Below the pieces are notes generated by a model. That model was given only the letters and a program-made list of their open reading frames with translations, had not been told where the DNA came from and did not search any database. A program made the position numbers and the translations under genes. Positions 13,077 to 20,455 of a stretch of DNA of 28,163 nucleotides are shown here, piece by piece (position 1 is the first letter of the stretch; every line of letters begins with the position of its first letter). This DNA comes from DASWUD01 sp036401755 (GTDB lineage Bacteria; Pseudomonadota; Gammaproteobacteria; Thiohalomonadales; Thiohalomonadaceae), in assembly GCA_036401755.1 (NCBI GenBank), contig DASWUD010000250.1, positions 1-28,163 on the forward strand. Direction: 5' to 3'.

Positions 13077-13418
13077 ATGAACTGTATCTTTTGCAAGATT
13101 GTTAATGGCGAGATCCCAGCCACCAAGGTCTATGAAGATGGGGATGTCGTCGCCTTTCGTGATCTCCACCCCCAGGCGCCGACCCACATCCTGATCATTC
13201 CGCGCAAACATATCGCCACGGTCAATGATCTGGAGAGCGATGATGCCGTGTTGATCGGCAAGCTGTTTCTCGCCGCCAAACAGCTCGCCGCAGAGCAGGG
13301 CTTCGCCGAGCATGGTTACCGGTTGGTGATGAACACCAACCACGAGGCGGGGCAGAGCGTGTTTCATATCCATCTTCATCTGCTCGCCGGCCGCGCCATG
13401 CACTGGCCTCCGGGCTAA
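13077..13418 (+). CDS. hinT: HinT, HIT-family purine nucleoside phosphoramidase
   Basis: A 113-residue HIT protein with the catalytic triad motif FHIHLHLLAGR (His97, His99, His101), CIFCKIVNGEIPA at the N-terminus and the usual ending AMHWPPG. Length and sequence match bacterial HinT, which hydrolyses AMP-lysine and other nucleoside phosphoramidates as a homodimer in the cytoplasm. The start MNCIFC is chosen because TGGAGC lies just upstream and family members begin at this point; the frame is open further upstream into unrelated sequence. The gene stands alone at the right edge of the AT-richer small-frame region and converges on the copper operon. C-x-x-C at residues 3 and 6 may bind zinc, as in some HIT proteins. 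Confidence 0.95.
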   Translation: MNCIFCKIVNGEIPATKVYEDGDVVAFRDLHPQAPTHILIIPRKHIATVNDLESDDAVLIGKLFLAAKQLAAEQGFAEHGYRLVMNTNHEAGQSVFHIHLHLLAGRAMHWPPG

Positions 13419-13568
13419 GCTTCGTAAACTCGACGGCCGTCATCGTCTCGGACACGCTTCGTAGGCTTATGCTGAAGCGAGAAAACACACAGCACCGAGA
13501 CCCGATTGGGCTCGGGCTGTCGGCTCACTCGATGCGCAGCGAGTGCTTACCAACTCCTGTCCATTGCT

Positions 13569-13811
13569 CTACTTCTCCAGGTTACGCTTGCGTTCCTCAT
13601 ACTCTTCCAAACTGATCTCACCGCGTGCGTAGCGCTCCTTGAGAATATCGACAGCATCAGGGCGGCGGCTGCCACTGCTCCGCCCTTCGCCCCAAAATCG
13701 AACCAGCATAACCACACCAAAAATCAGTACGCCCCAGAACAGGAGCATCAAGGGAAAGCCGAACCAACCCATGCCCCAGCCACCATGATACGATTGCATG
13801 TAGTCCCACAT
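13569..13811 (-). CDS. SHOCT-domain small membrane protein
   Basis: An 80-residue protein with one N-terminal membrane helix (GFPLMLLFWGVLIFGVVMLV) and a C-terminal SHOCT motif (DAVDILKERYARGEISLEEYEERKRNLE). Such proteins are frequent in copper-resistance and metal-stress operons and may help membrane assembly or oligomerisation; the role is not proven. AGGTGG precedes ATG 13809-13811. It lies 68 bp after copB and is probably the last gene of the copper operon. The N-terminus MWDYMQSYHGGWGMGWFG is rich in Met, Trp and His, possible copper-contacting residues on the outer face. Confidence 0.88.
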   Translation of the reverse strand: MWDYMQSYHGGWGMGWFGFPLMLLFWGVLIFGVVMLVRFWGEGRSSGSRRPDAVDILKERYARGEISLEEYEERKRNLEK

Positions 13812-13879
13812 AACACCACCTCACTGACTCGCTTCGCACTCACGTAAGAGGGAGGCGGCGATTGCCGCCTCCACGACCA

Positions 13880-14647
13880 TTACCACCAGGCGCGCACACC
13901 GAGCAGCCCCTGGGTGTCGTCGACCGGCGTGCCCGCAAGACGCGCAAGGTCGGCTGTATCGCCATACTTGCCACGCCAGACCACCCCGACGTAGGGGGCG
14001 ACCTCCCGCCGCAGTTCATAGCGCAGGCGCAGCCCCACATCGAGATTGGCGAGACCATTGCCGATGCCGCGTTGCCGATCCTCCTTGCCGTAGAGATTGG
14101 CCTCCAGCTCCGGCATCAACACCAGGCGTTGCGTGACCAACAGATCGTACTCCACCTTGCCGTGCAGCGCGGTCCGTCCCTCCGCTCCAGCGTACAGGGT
14201 GGCATCGATATCGAACTTGTAGGGGGCGAGCCCCTTGAAGCCGAGCGCGGCCCAGTTGCGTGCCGGCTCTCCCTGCAGGGCGAAATCGTGGCGCGTGCCC
14301 AGCTGCAGATCCCAGTAGGCGGCCACGGCACGACTGTAGTAAGCCTCCATTGCAGCCTCTTCGGTATCACCCTTCACCACGTGGCCGTCGCTCTTTAACC
14401 ACAGCTTGTTGAGGTCACCACCGAGCCACGCCTGACCTTCCCAGTAGGTCAGCGCTTCGGGATCGGCCTCGCGGCGCTCCAGGCGATCGAGCATCACCTT
14501 GGCAAGCGTCGTATCGCCATGCATCGCCCGCATATCCTCGGCATGGGCAGGCTCTGTCGCCACAGCTAGACCATAGACCATCGACAGAGCCCCTGCGCCC
14601 AGCGCAAGCACCACGCCTTTCATCACAACCCCCTGTCCGGCACTCAT
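13880..14647 (-). CDS. copB: CopB, outer-membrane copper resistance protein
   Basis: A 255-residue protein with a signal peptide (VVLALGAGALSMVYGLAVA, cleavage near AHA-ED) followed by a CopB barrel domain: TYWEGQAWLGGDLNKLWLKSDG, AAYWDLQLGTRHDF, TLYAGAEGRTALHGKVEYDLLVTQRLVLMPELEANLYGK, GLRLRYELRREVAPYVGVVW and a terminal VRAWW. Typical CopB/PcoB proteins carry an N-terminal Met-rich repeat; here it is reduced to MRAMHG. Its start overlaps the copA stop (ATGA). ATG 14623 with AGGGGG upstream is an alternative start giving a more usual signal peptide. It acts with CopA in periplasmic/outer-membrane copper handling. Confidence 0.9.
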   Translation of the reverse strand: MSAGQGVVMKGVVLALGAGALSMVYGLAVATEPAHAEDMRAMHGDTTLAKVMLDRLERREADPEALTYWEGQAWLGGDLNKLWLKSDGHVVKGDTEEAAMEAYYSRAVAAYWDLQLGTRHDFALQGEPARNWAALGFKGLAPYKFDIDATLYAGAEGRTALHGKVEYDLLVTQRLVLMPELEANLYGKEDRQRGIGNGLANLDVGLRLRYELRREVAPYVGVVWRGKYGDTADLARLAGTPVDDTQGLLGVRAWW

Positions 14648-16608
14648 GACACGCGCACCTCGCGAAACATGCCTCCCTTCATGTGAAAGAAGAGATGACA
14701 ATGATAGGCCCAGCGCCCCGCGGGTTCGGCCAGCACGCGGTAGGTAATGGCGTGGCCCGGCTTGACGCTGACGGTGTGCTTGCGTACCTGGAACTTGCCT
14801 GTGGGATCCTCCAGTTCGCTCCACATGCCGTGCAGATGGATGGGGTGCTCCATCATGGTGTCGTTGACCAGCACCACACGCACCACTTCGCCTTGCTTGA
14901 GCTGGAGCGGCGCGGCATCGGCAAAGCTCACGCCGTCGAACGACCACATGTAGCGCGCCATGTTGCCGGTGAGATGGAGCTCGATGGTACGCGACGGTTC
15001 GCGTGCGTCGAGCCAGCTGTCTACACCACGCAGATCCGCATAGGTGAGGACGCGCCGCCCATTGTTGCGCAGACCTACGCCCGGATCATCGAGGCGCTTG
15101 GAGAGGACACTCGCTTGCATGCTGGAGCCTAGCCCCCTCTCGGTGGCCGGATGGCGTTGTACCTGCAGCATGTCGTCTGGTGCCGCCCTCGCCATCGTTG
15201 CAGCAGGAGGCATACTCTCCATGGTGGCATGACTACCGTGCTCCATCGTTGTCGTAACAGTGGCAAGCATGGCGCTGTGATCGCCGTGGTCCATGCCCTC
15301 CATTGCGACAACGTCGTGGCCCGCGTGGGGATCATCCAGCGCCACGTCGTGCATAGTGTGCCCGGAGTGATCCATGACATGGCCATCGTTCACTGGCATG
15401 CCGGCCACACCGCCGTGGTTATCCATGGTCATGCCGTGCATCTCATGTCCATCCATCGCCATGCCCATGTCGGCCATGGTCAGGGAGGGAACGGGATCGA
15501 GCGCGGGCACCGCTGCCGCCATGCCGGCACGGGGCGCCAGCGTGCCACGCGCATAACCGGAGCGATCCATCGACTGGGCAAAAAGGGTGTAGGCCTGCTC
15601 CTCTTGCGGCTCGACGATGACGTCGTAGGTCTCCGCCACCGCGATGCGGAACTCGTCGACGCTCACCGGCTGAACATACTGCCCATCGGCCGCCACTACT
15701 GTCATCTTCAGACCCGGGATGCGCACATCGAAATAGCTCATGGCCGCGCCGTTGATAAATCGCAGCAGCACCTTTTCACCGCTCTGGAACAGTGCGGTCC
15801 AGTTACCAGCCGGCGCCGTGCCGTTCATCAGATAGGTGTAGGTGGCGCCGGAGACATCGGCAAGATCGTGGGGGCTCATGCGCATCTGATCCCACATCAT
15901 GCGTTCGTCGAACGCCTTCGCCCATCCTTCAGCGCGCGCCTGGCGGATGAAGTCGAGCAGCGTCGGCTGTGCATAGTTGTAGTAACCGTCCATCTTTTTC
16001 AGGCGGCTGTAGATATGCTCGGGGGAGGCGTCGCTCCAGTCGGAGAGCATCACCACATACTCGCGATCGTAACGGTAGGGGGCGGGCTCGCGCGGTTCGA
16101 TGATGAGCGGACCGTAGAGACCGGTCTGTTCCTGGAAACCGGAGTGGCTGTGGTACCAGTAGGTGCCGCTCTGGCGCACCGGAAATTGGTAGGTAAACGA
16201 TTCGCCCGGCGCAATGCCATCGAAGGTCATGCCGGGCACACCGTCCATGGCGTTGGGCACGATGACGCCGTGCCAGTGGATCGAGGTGGGGACCTGGAGA
16301 TGATTGGTCACCTTGAGGGTGACGGTATCGCCTTCGCGCCAGCGCAGGAGCGGTGCCGGCAATTGGTCGTTGACGGTGGTGGCAATACCGATCTTGCCGG
16401 TAAAGTTAACCGGTGTCTCGCCGATGGTCAGTTCGAAGCGGTTGCCGCGCAACTCCTGGCGCGGCGACTGCTGGGCCACGGCCCAGACCGGTTTTTCGAC
16501 ACCGCCCAGACCGAGCAGGACACCCCCGGCGGCAAGCCCCTGCAGGAAATGGCGACGAGTTACTCCCTCACCGCCCACCGGCAGCGACGGTTGTTTGCGA
16601 TTTTGCAT
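14644..16608 (-). CDS. copA: CopA, periplasmic multicopper oxidase
   Basis: A 654-residue CopA/PcoA-type oxidase. A Tat signal (TRRHFLQGLAAGG, Arg18-Arg19) sends it folded to the periplasm. Cupredoxin copper motifs are HWHG (111-114), WYHSHSG (151-157), HPIHLHG (588-594) and HCHLFFHMKGGM (636-647), giving the type 1 and trinuclear sites. Between them, residues about 377-467 form a very Met/His-rich insert (MADMGMAMDGHEMHGMTM and similar) likely to bind extra Cu(I). It oxidises Cu(I) to less toxic Cu(II). GGGAG lies 7 bases before ATG 16606-16608. copB follows with a 4-base overlap, and the CopL-like gene precedes it by 96 bp. Confidence 0.95.
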   Translation of the reverse strand: MQNRKQPSLPVGGEGVTRRHFLQGLAAGGVLLGLGGVEKPVWAVAQQSPRQELRGNRFELTIGETPVNFTGKIGIATTVNDQLPAPLLRWREGDTVTLKVTNHLQVPTSIHWHGVIVPNAMDGVPGMTFDGIAPGESFTYQFPVRQSGTYWYHSHSGFQEQTGLYGPLIIEPREPAPYRYDREYVVMLSDWSDASPEHIYSRLKKMDGYYNYAQPTLLDFIRQARAEGWAKAFDERMMWDQMRMSPHDLADVSGATYTYLMNGTAPAGNWTALFQSGEKVLLRFINGAAMSYFDVRIPGLKMTVVAADGQYVQPVSVDEFRIAVAETYDVIVEPQEEQAYTLFAQSMDRSGYARGTLAPRAGMAAAVPALDPVPSLTMADMGMAMDGHEMHGMTMDNHGGVAGMPVNDGHVMDHSGHTMHDVALDDPHAGHDVVAMEGMDHGDHSAMLATVTTTMEHGSHATMESMPPAATMARAAPDDMLQVQRHPATERGLGSSMQASVLSKRLDDPGVGLRNNGRRVLTYADLRGVDSWLDAREPSRTIELHLTGNMARYMWSFDGVSFADAAPLQLKQGEVVRVVLVNDTMMEHPIHLHGMWSELEDPTGKFQVRKHTVSVKPGHAITYRVLAEPAGRWAYHCHLFFHMKGGMFREVRVS

Positions 16609-16704
16609 TTTAAACTCCCGGGAGACAGACGCGAGCTAGCGCCGCTCCACAACGATTATCGGATGCGTGCTAATCGAGGTGTCCAAGGACACCAAGGGGA
16701 GTCA

Positions 16705-17085
16705 TCAGGCCTTGGGAGGGCGGCGGGGAGGCTGGATGGGGCGGGTAACGGCAACAGAAGCGTCGTGGTTGAGTGGGATAACGGCTCCCCCCGCAACAGC
16801 GGCGAGCGCGCTCAAAGTCATTAACGAGTGATCGCACGCCTGGGTGCAGCTCATGGCCCCGAGACAACAGGCACTGGTGCCGTGATGGTGGGATGGCGGA
16901 GCGGCCGGTGCATGGCCGCCATGGTGCATGCTGGCAGGCATCTGCGTGGAGTGATCGTGAACAGCCATCGTATCCTTGGCTTGTGCCGGCAGCATGGTAA
17001 GGAGGCTGCCCAGCGTGAACACAAACACCACCACCCCCGCAAGACGGCGGGTCTGAAGACGCAGGGTGTGCAGCAGCAGGGCCAT
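16705..17085 (-). CDS. CopL-like His/Met/Cys-rich exported protein
   Basis: About 126 residues: a signal peptide (RLQTRRLAGVVVFVFTLGSLLTMLPAQA), then a metal-binding stretch with HDHSTQMPASMHHGGH and HHHGTSACCLGAMSCTQAC, and a Pro/Arg-rich end (PIQPPRRPP). The position directly before copA and the mix of His clusters with Cys pairs recall CopL of Xanthomonas-type copper operons, which is needed for copper-responsive copAB expression. Similarity is in composition, not a firm alignment. The start is uncertain: ATG 17085 has no clear ribosome binding site; a TTG at 17106 is the upstream alternative. Confidence 0.6.
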   Translation of the reverse strand: MALLLHTLRLQTRRLAGVVVFVFTLGSLLTMLPAQAKDTMAVHDHSTQMPASMHHGGHAPAAPPSHHHGTSACCLGAMSCTQACDHSLMTLSALAAVAGGAVIPLNHDASVAVTRPIQPPRRPPKA

Positions 17086-17181
17086 GAGTTTGTCGTTGTT
17101 TGCCAAAGCCTTTCGGGATTCTTACTCAAGAGAGTAGCACGAGAGCGATAAGTTCAATAAAACTCTCCGTGCCGCGACGAA

Positions 17182-18096
17182 TCACCCCACCCACGCCAGC
17201 CAGAGCGGCAGGGTGAAGAGACTGACGGCCGTGGTGAGGGTTACCGCCATGGCATAGAGGCTGGTGTCGAGCCGGTAACGATCGCACAGCACAATGCCGA
17301 GCACCATGCTCGGCATGCCCGCCTCCAGCACCACGGCGCTCTGTACCGGTCCGCTCATGCCGAGCAGGCTGCTGGCGCCCCACACCAGCAAGGGTGTAAT
17401 GATGAGCTGGATCACCACCACCGGCAGCACCTGCGGCAGGTGCGACCAGCCGCCCGCCGTCCAGCGCAGCCCCAGCCCCAGCGAGAAGAGCATTAGTGGC
17501 ACCACGCTGCCCGCCAGCATGTCGAGCAGTCCGCCCACCACCTTGGGCAAGGGCACCCCCGCCAGATTGAGCGCGATGCCGATAACCGCGGCCCACAACG
17601 GCGGCACGCGCAACAGCGCCAACAGCGGATGGCCCTTCACCTGCACACCGCCATAATGCGCCGCGATCATCACACCGACGCTGAGCAACAGCGGAGTACA
17701 GGCGAACAGGTCATACTGCACCGCGACGCTGCGCGCCCAGGGACCGAGTGCCGCCTCCAGCACCGGCAGCCCCATATAGGTGGCGTTGGGAAAGCCGCTG
17801 GCCAGAATCAATGCACCGATGGCGGCAGCACTGCTCTTGCCGCGGCGCAACCAGAGCCACGCCAGCCCCATGCCTGCCAGCACCCCCAATGCCGCCAAAA
17901 GGGCAACCCGTACCGAATCGAGGGAGAGATCGGCACGCCACAGCACCACCACCACCAGCGCCGGCAGCAGCAGTATGTAGACCAGCGTGGTCAGACTGCG
18001 CCGTAGTGTGTCGGCATCGAGCCCCTGTGGGGCAAAACGGCGCCACAACACACCGAGCATGATCAGGAGTGCGGTCTGGATGAAGACGTCATACAT
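17182..18096 (-). CDS. AEC-family permease (auxin efflux carrier type)
   Basis: A 304-residue membrane protein with about ten helices in two five-helix halves, typical of the AEC family. The start YDVFIQTALLIMLGVLWRRF, the ASGFPNATYMGLPVLEAALG segment (conserved N and GxP in the first crossover) and EAGMPSMVLGIVLCDRY (second crossover) support this. AEC members export or import small organic anions; the substrate cannot be inferred. ATG 18094-18096 follows a GA-rich stretch. The gene is 41 bp downstream of yjbQ and probably shares its transcript. It is followed after 96 bp by the copper operon in the same direction, and is not obviously related to it. Confidence 0.88.
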   Translation of the reverse strand: MYDVFIQTALLIMLGVLWRRFAPQGLDADTLRRSLTTLVYILLLPALVVVVLWRADLSLDSVRVALLAALGVLAGMGLAWLWLRRGKSSAAAIGALILASGFPNATYMGLPVLEAALGPWARSVAVQYDLFACTPLLLSVGVMIAAHYGGVQVKGHPLLALLRVPPLWAAVIGIALNLAGVPLPKVVGGLLDMLAGSVVPLMLFSLGLGLRWTAGGWSHLPQVLPVVVIQLIITPLLVWGASSLLGMSGPVQSAVVLEAGMPSMVLGIVLCDRYRLDTSLYAMAVTLTTAVSLFTLPLWLAWVG

Positions 18097-18137
18097 GGAT
18101 AGTGCTCTCTCTGCGCCGCACGGAATGGGGCGGAAAC

Positions 18138-18545
18138 TCAGCCCGCGATATGCAGCACCAGCTGGCGCCGTGTTGCCGCGCGGCGGTGCTCCCAGAGATA
18201 GATCCCCTGCCACGTGCCCAGCGCCAGCCGCCCGGCCACGATCGGGATCGCGAGTGAACAGGCGGTAAGGGCGGCCTTGATATGGGAGGGCATATCGTCC
18301 GTGCCCTCCAGGGTATGTGTATAGAGCGGATCGTCCTCGGGCACCAGCCGGTTGAGCCAGCGCTCCAGATCGGTGCGCGCGCTGGGATCGGCATTCTCCT
18401 GGATCAGCAGGCTGGCCGAGGTGTGGCGAATGAAGAGCGTGCAGAGCCCCTCTTCGAGGTGCGCCTCACTCACCACCTCCGCCACCCTGGCGGTTACTTC
18501 GTGCAGCCCCTGCCGGGGAATCTCGATGGTCAATTCACGAATCAC
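18138..18545 (-). CDS. yjbQ: YjbQ family protein (UPF0047)
   Basis: A 135-residue protein carrying the UPF0047 signatures LFIRHTSASLLIQENADP, HTLEGTDDMPSHIKAAL, and GTWQGIYLWEHR, with the conserved His in RHTSAS and SHIKA. E. coli YjbQ shows weak thiamine-phosphate synthase activity in vitro, but the true role of the family is unsettled. GTG 18543-18545 is taken as the start because GGAG lies 6 bases upstream and the length then matches the family; further GTG codons upstream (18563, 18572) are possible. The permease gene follows closely. Confidence 0.9.
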   Translation of the reverse strand: MIRELTIEIPRQGLHEVTARVAEVVSEAHLEEGLCTLFIRHTSASLLIQENADPSARTDLERWLNRLVPEDDPLYTHTLEGTDDMPSHIKAALTACSLAIPIVAGRLALGTWQGIYLWEHRRAATRRQLVLHIAG

Positions 18546-18777
18546 TGGACACTCCGCCCCCACGTCAGGCACGCCATGCTACCAGCTTCAGCGGGACATT
18601 TCCCGTTGCGGACGAGAAACGATCCAGGCTGTTCGTACGCATGCGTCGGTGCCGTGAAAAAGATGTTTTTTCGCCTGTTTTACCGCTTGTTTTTTTGATC
18701 CGACCGATAGACAATCAGCCCGACTACGACACTGATGTCGTAATTCCAATCTACGTGTACAACGGGGAGATATACAC

Positions 18778-19212
18778 ATGGTCGCAAAGAAGAAAGCTGC
18801 TGCTAAGAAACCTGCCGCCAAGAAGGCTGTTGCTAAGAAAGCTGTAGCCAAGAAGGCAGCCCCCAAGGCAGCTGCTGCTCCTGCGGTAATGAAGCCCATC
18901 GCTGACAAGATGACCAAGACAGCGATCATCGCCTCCATCTCGGAGCAGACCGGCCTGTCCAAGAAGGACGTCTCCGGTGTATTCGGCGCGCTGGCCGGAC
19001 TGGTCGACAGCCACATGCGCAAGAAGGGTTCCGGCGAGTTCACCATTCCTGAAGTGGGTGTGAAGATCCGCCGCATCACCAAGCCCGCCACCAAGGCCCG
19101 CAAGATGATCTCCCCGTTCACTGGCGAAGAGATCACCGTCAAGGCCAAGCCGGCCCGCAACGTGGTCAAGGTCAACGCGCTGAAGGCACTGAAAGAGAGC
19201 GTCACCAAGTAA
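18778..19212 (+). CDS. HU-family DNA-binding protein with histone-H1-like Lys/Ala-rich N-terminal tail
   Basis: A 144-residue protein in two parts. Residues 1-40 are a low-complexity tail of AKK, AVAKK and AAPK units, like the tails of histone H1 or of HU in Deinococcus and some proteobacteria. Residues 45-144 form a HU/IHF fold: MTKTAIIASISEQTGLSKKDV, FGALAGLVDSHMRKKGSGEFTIPEVG, and a DNA-binding arm ending SPFTGEEITVKAKPARNVVK. It should bind and compact DNA as a dimer, with the tail adding charge. GGGGAG lies 8 bases before ATG. It is monocistronic with its own terminator. The tail coding sequence consists of short imperfect direct repeats. Confidence 0.92.
   Translation: MVAKKKAAAKKPAAKKAVAKKAVAKKAAPKAAAAPAVMKPIADKMTKTAIIASISEQTGLSKKDVSGVFGALAGLVDSHMRKKGSGEFTIPEVGVKIRRITKPATKARKMISPFTGEEITVKAKPARNVVKVNALKALKESVTK
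18786..18865 (+). repeat. Imperfect short direct repeats encoding the Lys/Ala tail
   Basis: Repeated units of the form GCT-x-x-x-AAGAA(A/G)-GC within the HU tail. Unit boundaries drift and synonymous changes separate the copies, consistent with slippage expansion of a coding repeat. Confidence 0.6.
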
Positions 19213-19230
19213 TCCTGTCGCGCCTGCAAA

Positions 19231-19265
19231 GAAAAAGGGCCGGTTCATCCGGCCCTTTTCTTTTT
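19231..19265. terminator. Bidirectional rho-independent terminator between HU and FHA genes
   Basis: A perfect 11-bp stem (19233-19243 with 19249-19259), AAAAGGGCCGG / CCGGCCCTTTT, loop TTCAT, has an A-rich left side and T-rich right side (TTTTCTTTTT). It can end both the rightward HU transcript and the leftward kinase-phosphatase-FHA transcript. Confidence 0.93.
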
Positions 19266-19282
19266 CAGGGTGGCAAAAACTT

Positions 19283-19642
19283 TCAGCCCTGCGCCTCGGG
19301 AATGTAGATGGCGGTCTCGCCGAGCGAGGCGACCTGTTCATCATGGAACACCAGTTCGTGATGACCGAGGCGAATGATGTCGCCATGGTTCAGGCGCTGC
19401 CGCTTGATCGACTTGCCGTTCACCGTGGTGCCGTTGGTGCTGCCGCAATCCTCGAGCTCGGCGTGCAGTTGGCTCTTGAAGTGCTCATCGGGGCGCAGCC
19501 GCAGCAGCGCGTGCTGTCCGCTCACCGCGATGTCATCCACATGAATATCGTTGTCGGTGCGGCGCCCGATCCGCGTCTCGCCCACGCGCAATTCATGCTG
19601 ACTCACCGGCTTGTTGTCGCAGCGCAGATATAGTTTGGGCAT
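19283..19642 (-). CDS. FHA-domain phosphothreonine-binding protein
   Basis: A 119-residue, single FHA domain: GRRTDNDIHVDD (26-37), SGQHA (41-45), DCGSTNGTTVNG (65-76), GDIIRLG (87-93). These are the residues that contact phosphothreonine. The C-terminal tail SLGETAIYIPEAQG contains a Thr in acidic/hydrophobic context (Thr110), reminiscent of the kinase-target motif in GarA/OdhI-type FHA proteins, although there it is N-terminal. GAGGAGGAG precedes ATG 19640-19642. It is the last of three genes with the PP2C phosphatase (24-bp gap) and receptor kinase, and is probably their substrate or effector. Confidence 0.93.
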   Translation of the reverse strand: MPKLYLRCDNKPVSQHELRVGETRIGRRTDNDIHVDDIAVSGQHALLRLRPDEHFKSQLHAELEDCGSTNGTTVNGKSIKRQRLNHGDIIRLGHHELVFHDEQVASLGETAIYIPEAQG

Positions 19643-19666
19643 CTCATCTCCTCCTCTACAGAACAG

Positions 19667-20455
19667 TTAATTATCGGGCTCATCTATCGCCACCAACAGC
19701 GCGGCAATATTATCCTCGCCACCACGCAGGTTGGCGTGCTCGATCAGCGATTCAATGATGGCGCTCACGGAGCGCTCGTTCAGCAGTAATGTTGTCAGGG
19801 TTGCCACATCGAGCTTGTCGCTCAGGCCGTCGGAGCAGAGCAGGTAGCGATCCCCCGCACACACCTCGATGGTCACCAGCTCGGCTACCACCTGCGCCTG
19901 AAGCCCCAGCGCGCGGGTAATGAGGTGGCGGTTGGCGGAGTGTTGCGCCTCCTCCGACGACATTGCACCGCAATCGACCAGTTCCTGCACCAGCGAGTGA
20001 TCCACCGTCAACTGGCGCAAGACACCTTCACGCAGGCGATAGATCCGCGAGTCCCCCACATGGGCCAGCACTACGCGGCGACCACACAGCCATAATGCAG
20101 CGAGCGTGGTGCTCATGCCGTGAAACGGTGCGTATTGCGCGCTTTCGTAAATGCGGTGGTTGGCCTGCTCGATGGCCAGGCGCAGCTGCCGGCTGCACTC
20201 GCACACGGGTGTCTCACCCGGGAGTTGCGGCAGCTGCTCCAGCAGTGTGGTGACCGCCATGCGGCTGGCCACCTCGCCGGCGTTTCTTCCCCCCACGCCA
20301 TCGGCGAGCAGGGCCAGGCCACGCGGTAGGTCCCAGTCGAGATAATCCTCGTTGTTGCCGCGCACCCGGCCGGTGTCGCTGCGTCCCGCCATGCGCACGC
20401 GCCAGCTATATCCAGCCATTTGCTCACCCATCGTCTCGATCTCTATTTCATGCAT
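19667..20455 (-). CDS. PP2C-family Ser/Thr protein phosphatase (PrpC/Stp1 type)
   Basis: A 262-residue PPM phosphatase with the standard motifs: SDTGRVRGNNEDYL (26-39), ADGVGGRNAGE (51-61, metal-binding Asp52), GMSTTLAALWL (113-123), LAHVGDSRIYRLR (130-142), VDHSLVQELV (151-160), CSDGLSDKL (207-215, Asp209) and GGEDNIAALLV (245-255, Asp248). It should reverse phosphorylation made by the kinase encoded immediately upstream. The first ATG lies inside the last codons of the kinase gene (13-base overlap), so translation is coupled; ATG 20431 with a better upstream GAGA is an alternative start. Cytoplasmic, no membrane segment. Confidence 0.94.
   Translation of the reverse strand: MHEIEIETMGEQMAGYSWRVRMAGRSDTGRVRGNNEDYLDWDLPRGLALLADGVGGRNAGEVASRMAVTTLLEQLPQLPGETPVCECSRQLRLAIEQANHRIYESAQYAPFHGMSTTLAALWLCGRRVVLAHVGDSRIYRLREGVLRQLTVDHSLVQELVDCGAMSSEEAQHSANRHLITRALGLQAQVVAELVTIEVCAGDRYLLCSDGLSDKLDVATLTTLLLNERSVSAIIESLIEHANLRGGEDNIAALLVAIDEPDN

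Noticed and set aside
13440..13545. Hairpins between hinT and the SHOCT gene as terminators
   Set aside because: CGCTTC/GAAGCG and CACTCG/CGAGTG stems exist, but only 6 bp each and no T-tract follows in either direction.
15151..16824. 557-codon plus-strand frame opposite copA
   Set aside because: The His-rich translation is the antisense image of the Met/His-rich copA insert; copA is unmistakable.
18786..18865. CRISPR-like short repeats
   Set aside because: The repeats lie in frame within the HU coding sequence, with no uniform spacers; they encode the Lys/Ala tail.
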